In this document: piece by piece, positions 56,301 to 64,000 of the stretch
How the letters are laid out: the number at the start of each line of letters is the position of its first letter
Numbering within the stretch: the first letter of the stretch is position 1
DNA from: Eudromia elegans
Taxonomy: Eukaryota; Chordata; Aves; Tinamiformes; Tinamidae
DNA length: 64,000 bases
Assembly: GCA_003342815.1 (NCBI GenBank)
Contig: PTEX01000012.1
Location: 2,411,373-2,475,372 of the forward strand
Reading direction: 5' to 3'
Position numbers and translations under genes: made by a program
The notes under the pieces: model-generated
The model's database searches: none
What the model was told of the DNA's origin: nothing
The model's input: the letters and a program-made list of their open reading frames with translations, nothing else

Positions 56301-57814
56301 TAAACACACCATACTTGTTGTCTTCTCCTCAAAAGTCCTCAAGATCCTCTACCAGAAAATCAAGAATTATCAGCCTTCAAAGTAACTTAACAAACACTTC
56401 TTTTTGCTCATCTATCACCTTTGAAGATCAAGTTTGTATCCAGTTATGCTACTAAGTTCAGATCAGCTAACTGACAAACATATCCACCACATTCAAAAAG
56501 GAGAAAACCCTATCTAGGCATGGCAATGAGATTAACTCCAGCCAACAGTGAGACTGAAAAGTCTGTTGGTTTTACTTGGTTACACAGGAGCACTATCATT
56601 ATTTTCACATACAAAATATCTCAAAAAAAGAGACTGAAAGCAAACTGTACATATTTTACCAATACACACTGCAAAATTGCAGAAAAATGCACTGTAATAT
56701 TGCTGCACTGCAATAGCTAAACATTCCGCATAAAGTGATAAAAGCAGAAAAAAAAATTATTCCCAGTAAAGTACAGAGCTAATTAGATTCTTCAGACACA
56801 ATTATTTAGTTACAATAAAGAAGAAAAGGTGAAACATATGAAGGACATCTTCAACCAAAACTCAGTTTCAGACCAGGAAGGAACAAAGGCAGATAGGTAA
56901 AGGCTATTTAAAATTCCACTTTTGAGAAGTTTGACACAAAACTAATCAATGAAAAACAAGACACATGAAGGCAGTATCGACACACAGGGTTAACTTCACT
57001 GGTATACAGAAGAACACATCTTAAAAATAACAATAATCCCTTCAGAATTCCTACCTCTTCTTCCTGCCTCTTACACGCTGGTAATAATTGCAGACAAATA
57101 AAGAGACATTTACAGAGGTTCTTTTCACTTACTTCAGTTAGAGAAACTTGGAGAGGACAATGTGGGGTTGATTTTCTATTTTTCAAAGCATGTTTTAACA
57201 GACATGAAATTGTAGCCTAACTGCAGGCATTCAAGAATACAGAAGAACAAGAATACAGCTTTGACACAGTCTCAACAGTGCAAGCTCTAAATACCTACAT
57301 ATGTTCATAGTCAGTCATACCTAGACAAAAAATGCAGAAAGAGCTTTTCTTCCTTTTTACTGCAGAGCAGAACCAGCATTTATATCTTAAACCAGGTTAT
57401 TTTAATAAGACAAAACTGTTTCACATATATGGGAGCAAAATAAGGGATTTAGTTAGCTCCTGTCTGCCAAAAAGGAGCTGGCCTCACCCCTGCTGTTACC
57501 CACTAGATGCTGTGTCTTGCAGCATTCAACACCATGATTCAACACACCAACAGCTTTTAATATAATTCTATAAACAATGCCACAACCACAGTACATAGGA
57601 CCAGACACACTGGGACAAACCAGTGTGTCAAAACTCTTTTTTGAGACCTCTGTGCCTAACTGAAAGGAGTATCAATAGAACAACAGTAAAAATAAACATC
57701 TGAGGCAAAAGCCAGGTATTAACTGATCCTTTAGCAGAATATTCTCCCAACTATAATTTGTACTTCAAAAACTTCCTCAGACAGAATTGGTATTTCTAAA
57801 GTTATCAATCCTGC

Positions 57815-58275
57815 CCCATCCCTAACCAATTTGTCCCATCACACAGTAGTACTACATAAGCTTCACCAACATCTGGTGTAAGAGAATTACATAATTTAAA
57901 TGTGCAATTTCTGCTGCTTAATCTAAACTTGTTAACCTGAGAAACTTCTCCTTGTAAAAGAATAGACAGCGTGTAACCAGATCCCATTCACCCTCTCCAT
58001 CATACTCAGGCCTTTACTTCATCTCCCTTCCTTCAGTCTTTGCTCTCCCATATTTAAGAGTCCTGTTTCTCCTTGATGTGAAAGACACACAGTGCCTTTG
58101 ATCATCCTATTACTGGTCTGTGAGCCATTCTTAGCAGCTTTGTTTCATCGTTTTTCAAGTGGGAGACACAGATGAACACTATACAAAATATCAGAGCACC
58201 ATACATTGATAGTATCATACTGATATTTTCAAATATATACAAATACACTTTGTTCTCAATTCCCTTCTTAGAACT
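57815..58275 (-). mobile_element. Ancient CR1/L3-type LINE relic
   Basis: On the minus strand the words run in the order expected for the 3' part of L3/CR1 LINEs: a 'gatgatcaaaggcac' segment, 'aatatgggagagcaaagactgaaggaa', then 'gaatgggatctggttacacgctgtctattcttttacaa', then 'taagcagcagaaattg', then 'cacca-gatgttggtgaagc', and 'gggacaaattggttagggatgg'. Divergence is heavy, so this is an old insertion, probably shared across many birds and other amniotes. Confidence 0.6.
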
Positions 58276-59653
58276 TCCTACCATTTAATTTTCTTTTTGA
58301 CCACTAATAAATACCAAACTAACATTTTTACTGGAACTAATGTAATCTCATAATCTATTTATGGAAGTGTAGATAACTTGATTTTATAAAGCAAAAGGCT
58401 CATTTCCAAGGCAGCTTTAAAGAGCTGCAATGCCACAGCTGCAGAGGGAAGAAGAATCCCTGTTAACCGGAAAACATTGTACTTTGATATCTCAATGTGA
58501 TCTCAGATACAGAAAAAGTGTTGAATTCTGTCTACACAGAGTACCCTGCAGACATGCTACCCAGTCAATGGCCTCTCCAGTGCAGGGGAGACTGTTCCTC
58601 TCTACAAACAGGAAGTTGTTTTTTCCCCCAACCCTCCCATGGCAAGCAGACTAATCCCAAAATAAAAATGTCATTTTTCTTGCCCCAATCTTTGTCCTGT
58701 AAAAGGCATATATAAAAGACAACAGAGCTAATCTAAGGGTTTCTGTTAGGTTTTTTATCCCACTCTCTTTTGTTTTCTGATGAAAACACATCCTAACAAA
58801 ACACATACTGTTAATGAAACAAATATCACTACTGGAAACACTGCTACCCATGTGATCTGTGTGTTCCGTTTCTGTGTAAGGAACAAGGTTGGTCTTCCTC
58901 TGTAGTCTCTTTCAGCTACTCTACTTAAAAAAATAGCAAGTTATTAAAGGTCCTAAGATACACAGGTGTATTAGTAAGATACCTAATGCAATTTTCTGAA
59001 CATGCTTAGCGGAAACTACTTCCAGAAGCTTAACAAGATGCTTTATCATGAGCATCTCCCACAGGAAGTAATAACCTCAGGTCCCTTTGTTATCCAAGAG
59101 CCTCATCCTTCAGGCAGCTTAAATAAAATCACCCTGCCTTTACTTTCCTCTATCCAATTACTCAACACTCATAACAAACAAGCACCTGCACATGTGACTT
59201 CCAAATTGCTCTAATTCAGGCAGAAGCCACTAAAAAAAATATTACTCAATGGACTTAAAAATCAATCTTAGTGCTTTGCTATTAAGACACTGCGTCACAA
59301 ATCAAGTTGAACAACTGCTTATTTACAGATAGTTTTTCCAAAGTGCACAAACATTAAGTCTAACATTTCTACATCAGTAAAGATGTAGAGTACCTCAGAT
59401 AAGAGTACCCTGCTGGGCCATTATAGTTCAGATTGTCCTCGGCAATGCCAGTTTTGAACGACAACACAACTTGCTACAAGGATTAGAGAACTGAAACTTT
59501 CCTTAAAATTAATGCAAACCATGTCTTTTTTCCACATAGCCTCAGCCAGTTTAGAAAGTGCTTATTAATACAGTTCTCACTTATATCACTTGAATTCATT
59601 TTGTACATGAATAGGTGAGATACTGTAAATATTGGAACAAAAATGGTTTTGAA

Positions 59654-59671
59654 TTTTTTTTTTTTTTTTTT
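59654..59671. repeat. Poly-T run (18)
   Basis: Uninterrupted run of 18 T in intron 1. Confidence 0.75.
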
Positions 59672-62600
59672 GGCAAAACCTTCCTATAGGGCAATGAAAA
59701 ATAGTGTGATAGAATATGTTTTAACTGAAGAGTCTATTAGTCTTGATAACAGTAGCGTCTTCATTATTGTCATTAAAGAGGGCAGGAAATGCTAGAAATC
59801 CTCTTCTGATTTCTTCTTCAAAATACAGGAAGGCTTTTTTTAAAATATATATAAAAATATAATATTACATAATTTTTTTATATATATAAACATATTTCTC
59901 TTCCTAGAAACACAGCTACTCACTCTTGTACACTTAAATGCTGGTTAGTAAAGATCTGAATTTTGAAACATGTTCTTAGAGTTATGTCAATTGAATCCAT
60001 ACTTCAAAATGAACTAGTGCTTTCAGACAGCTTCTCAAAAAAAAATATCGTTTCAGTAGTTTAGAGAAGATTTAACCTCATATTTTTAGTGTAAAACTCT
60101 TATGCTTTCAGGATTTCTGTTCATTAATGATTTTGATAAAAGATATTGAAATCTGTGCACTCTATAAGTATCCCTGTACTTTGAAACTGAAACAGTGAAT
60201 AGTTGGCCCTAAATCAGTTAAGAACTTGACAATTTTTAAGCAAAAAGGTCTTACAAAACTCTGCAATTGCATTAAATAAATCAAACACACACATGCAAGA
60301 AACAATTAAGGGAGTGCCATTCTTTCCTTCTGGTCTCCCTTTGTTTCCTAAATATCATCATCAACCATGGCAAGACTCAGAAAAGGAAAAAACCACCCTA
60401 GGGAACTACAGTACAGAATCCACTTTCTTCAAAAGGAAGAATGCACATTCAATTTTCCTGCGTGCAAGAAGGAGGAAAGCTCTATAAAAATAACAATAAC
60501 TATAAAAATAGCTGTTGGGAAAGGATGTAACAACACATAAATGAGCATAAACAACAGCCAATAGAGCTCCACCAAAGAACAGAAGACACTGAAGAGCTCA
60601 CTCCTTCAGGATTGCAGTTTAAGCCTCCAGTACTGAAGAAATGGAGGAAACTCGGACTGCTTCTCTTTCATATCCCTCACTGACGCATGAAGAAAATCCT
60701 AACAAGTACAAATTGGTGGCTAGTCACTCGATATTCAAAACAGCAATTCCATTTGCCACTTCCAACCTGGGCCTGGCCTTTGCTCCAGACATTACCTACC
60801 GTAGCCGGAGTTAGTGCTGCCTTCGATGGAGCACACTCAGAAGAGGAGCAGACTGAAGGAAGAACACATTAAGGTAAGCTATTTACAAAGTCACTAAAAC
60901 TATTCCCACAATAAAGTATGACCTCTTCCAGGTTCATTCCTCCCAGTGAAAGCAAGTGTTTTATAGCAAAAGTATTTGCTCATACATTCTTTTACCTCAT
61001 CCTACAGAAGTAGCATTATATTTCCACAAAGAAACAGCTGTTAGGGTTCTATTGGGGAAAAATAGTGGCTCAGGAGAAGAGCACTTGCTATGCGGTGTAT
61101 GAATTTGGTAACGGTACATTTCTTAAATACTGACCAATAATGAAGCGAGTCTGCAGGTCTGTCAATGAAAGAGAAAGAGAGGAAGAAAATATAAACATAT
61201 ATTTTTATTAGAGCTGCAAAATGTTACTGGGAGAAGCATTATACTTCAGATATCCACTAGCATTTGACTGGATAGAGAACAGTTCCACTTGTGGATCTCA
61301 ATAGGCTTCTCTAACTGTTCTTCTCCCATCTTTCCTTCCTCTCTCCAAACAGTTTCACATATTTTGTAAGATATAAAAAAAAGAAAAAGAAAAAAGACTT
61401 CTTCAATGAATTAGCACCAAAGTGAGAAACAAAAACATTCAGAACCAGAGGAGGCTACATCTTGTCAACAGGACAGCACAGGCACTTCGGAATATTAGGT
61501 TAAGAAGTGTCTCCTGCTTCCCTCAAAAATCCAAAGTTCATGATGGACAGTACACTGGTAATGCAGTTACTAAAAATATAGAAGGACTAGGAATTAACGA
61601 GAAACTTCAATTAAATATTCCATGTAAATACATGAACCTAGTCAAGACAGGAGTACTCCAGTGACACTGTACAAGCACGAAAGACTCCTGTCTTACAGGA
61701 TTCCCATTGTAAAAATACCCAGTTACAACCTCTTCCAGAGGGACTTCAGTTGCAAAATACAGAATGGGCACTACACTAGAACACTATAAATATTTTACAG
61801 TATCTATAAATAACACGCAAAAAAGCAGCACTGACAGGGCCCTTATTCATAAGAGCTAAAGACATACTAACAAAACCAAGATCATATGAAGACAGAATGT
61901 TTGTATCCCGAACAGGGGTTCTCCCAGCAATCCATCTCTTTAACTATTCAGCACACAGCTCTATCAGTGCATGCAGAACTGCTAAATTGTAGCTATTATG
62001 AAAACTCTACACAAAGCCTAAACATGGCAACAAAACTCTGAAAACAGGTGCCCTCACGTACCATGCAGAAAAAAAGAGCCCTTCCTGCTACGTAGGACAT
62101 GCAGGTCACTGCTGGCAGGTCTCTGCCATGACAGAGAAGAGGTCGCATGGAGGGAATGGCGGCTACCTACAAGAAGTACTCATACTAGTCCAAGAACAGG
62201 GAAACCTTCCCTATGTATATGACAAATACGGCAAGTTCAAAAAAAGAGAGAAGCAATAATTCAAGACATAGCAGTGACTTAAAATGAAGGAGGCAATATT
62301 CAAAAAGTTCAATTCTTACACACCTGGACCTACACTCTAAAGAGCTGACTAATCTTCTAGGCCCTCTCCCTCACCCAGGCTCCACTTACTTGACAGCATG
62401 AACTGGCTGATTCAAATAAAAATCATGATCTAAGAGGATCAATGGGAATACCACATGGACACACATCATTGTTATTCTTGTCCAAACGCCTCTCATCCAT
62501 CAACTCCTACACTAAGTTTGAATCCGAACTAAATATTTAAATTAACATTTCTAATACTGTTACTTTCTTCCCCCTCTCTCTTTTTTGTCAAACAGGTTAC

Positions 62601-64000
62601 ATCTAAGCAAACATTCATACATGAAGGAGATTAATCTTCTGGCAATATTGGTTTTGCTTCTGAGCTAGGCTGCTCTAGTGAGGAGAATCTATTCTTTAAA
62701 GAAACTCATTTGCCATCTAGAATCAGCACAGAGGAGGAAGGAAATGAAGAGGGAGTCTTATGTTCTCACACCTCGAAATCTTGAAAACACACCACTCAGT
62801 TGGTTACCTATAAATATATGGCAGCAGTCTAACAGGCAAGTCACTACACAGTACAAAGCCAGGCACTTAAACTATAAAATAAAGTTTACAAAATAAAATT
62901 TTAAACTCTTCTTCCCCAAATTAAACCACTTATGTTTTAAGTAGGCATAGCAGACCAGGTAGCTAGTAGTAGGAAAACAGGGTGTGTATGAAAAGCTCAG
63001 TGCATTCCCATTGCTCAAAAGGCAAAGTGCACAACATCAACTCATGCGCTTGCATCTGGTCTCTGGACCTCAAATCAGCAGGGAAAGTCCATCCCAGGGC
63101 TGATACTTTTATATAATTTCCATCCCCCTCCGCTTCCTAGTTTGCTTCCACAGAGAAGTAATGATTTTAATATCACATGTTCTCTACAGTAGAATAAAAC
63201 AGTCTAGATTTAATATCCATTTGATCTTCCCACTTCATGGGTACTTGTGTACCTCCATCTGCTTATTTTCACTGCTTCACTGCTACTTCATTAACAGCAC
63301 TTTTAGCTCACGATCTGAGACAAAAAAAAAAAACCTCACAATACTTCAAATCATTAATCCAGAGATGCATCAGCAGCCACACACTCTAACTTCAGAGTAC
63401 AGTAGTGCTAAATCTGAGCAAGCTAAACAAAGTCCACACCACACTGTTTCTGCAGGTTGCTCCATTTTTGACCGAGTCAAGCTTAAAAGGCACCGACCAG
63501 AACTCACCCAGGAGCATGAGGTTGGGCTGTGCATGTGCATCTGCTTGCTCTGAACACATAAGCTCTCAAGGGTGCTCCAAAGGCTGGTATTTCTGCTTTT
63601 CCATGAGGAAGGTTACCAGCTAAAAGGATACTGTAGAGACAGTTCATCAGTCTGGATCTTTAAGATGTTCTCACTAACCAATTCATTCTCTTTCAAGACT
63701 ATAATAGGATTAACATGTTTGTCCTACTGTATAGGAAATAAAAAGTACCAAAGCATGAATATATCTTCAAGATACAGATTACAGATATATCCTTAAATTA
63801 CTTCGGAATACCTTTATTCAGACCTGTTTTTATTTAAGAAATACCTCACATGCTTCCAGATTAAAAAAAAAGTAGTGAGACTAGTTTCTTCTCCAAAAGG
63901 CAATCTACAATATTTGCCCTCATTTTCTTAACTAAAAAAGTGTCTCCCAGGTAGCATAAACTTCTTTTGAAGAGAAGAGCTTCCATTCCCAGCTTCTTCA

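Larger units (their letters stand above)
53332..64000 (-). other. LEMD3: LEMD3 intron 1 (partial)
   Basis: More than 10.6 kb without any CpG island, so the first exon and promoter lie beyond the right edge. It contains an old LINE relic at about 57815-58275, T/A runs at 59654-59671 and an AT-alternating stretch at about 59839-59891. Open frames up to 130 codons (63161-63553) are not protein-like. Nothing else recognised. Confidence 0.7.

Noticed and set aside
63161-63553. 130-codon plus-strand frame near the right edge
   Set aside because: Within LEMD3 intron 1, AT-rich, no recognisable domain, no splice or promoter context.

Overview
This window is vertebrate nuclear DNA, most probably from a bird. 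Protein-coding exons are short, intron-split and far apart. The interspersed repeats are CR1-type LINEs, and two dense CpG islands sit in otherwise AT-rich sequence. No bacterial, viral or CRISPR-like organisation is present. The species cannot be read from the sequence; CR1 content and compact introns favour a bird over a mammal.

Two genes are recognised, both on the minus strand and head-to-tail. (1) LEMD3 (MAN1), an inner nuclear membrane protein: twelve exons, matching exons 2-13 of the 13-exon human gene, lie between 53331 and the stop codon at 30657. All junctions have GT/AG splice sites and the phases chain without a break (405 codons including one split codon, then the stop). The large first exon, which in the family encodes the LEM domain and first membrane segment, lies beyond 64000. 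(2) MSRB3, a methionine-R-sulfoxide reductase: only its mitochondrial-leader exon (9080-9157, protein MSAFNLLHLVTK...) is visible. The catalytic exons lie beyond position 1. The order LEMD3 then MSRB3 on one strand agrees with known vertebrate synteny.

Layout from left to right: 1-9079, MSRB3 intron with a GC-rich patch near 2.6-3.1 kb; 9080-9157, MSRB3 leader exon; about 10.4-11.45 kb, CpG island (candidate internal promoter); 11.5-27.4 kb, AT-rich MSRB3 first-intron sequence with several CR1 fragments and two small minisatellites; about 27.42-28.26 kb, CpG island with a 79-base run of N (candidate main MSRB3 promoter); about 28.6-30.66 kb, probable LEMD3 3' UTR; 30657-53331, LEMD3 exons 13 to 2; 53332-64000, LEMD3 intron 1 with an old LINE relic.

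The two genes do not form a pathway. LEMD3 restrains TGF-beta/BMP signalling at the nuclear envelope, and MSRB3 repairs oxidised methionine in the ER or mitochondria. No wholly new system was found. The most informative features are the frame-neutral MSRB3 leader exon with its unusual donor site, the two candidate MSRB3 promoters, the sequence gap in the upstream one, and a three-copy MYB-like repeat next to that gap.
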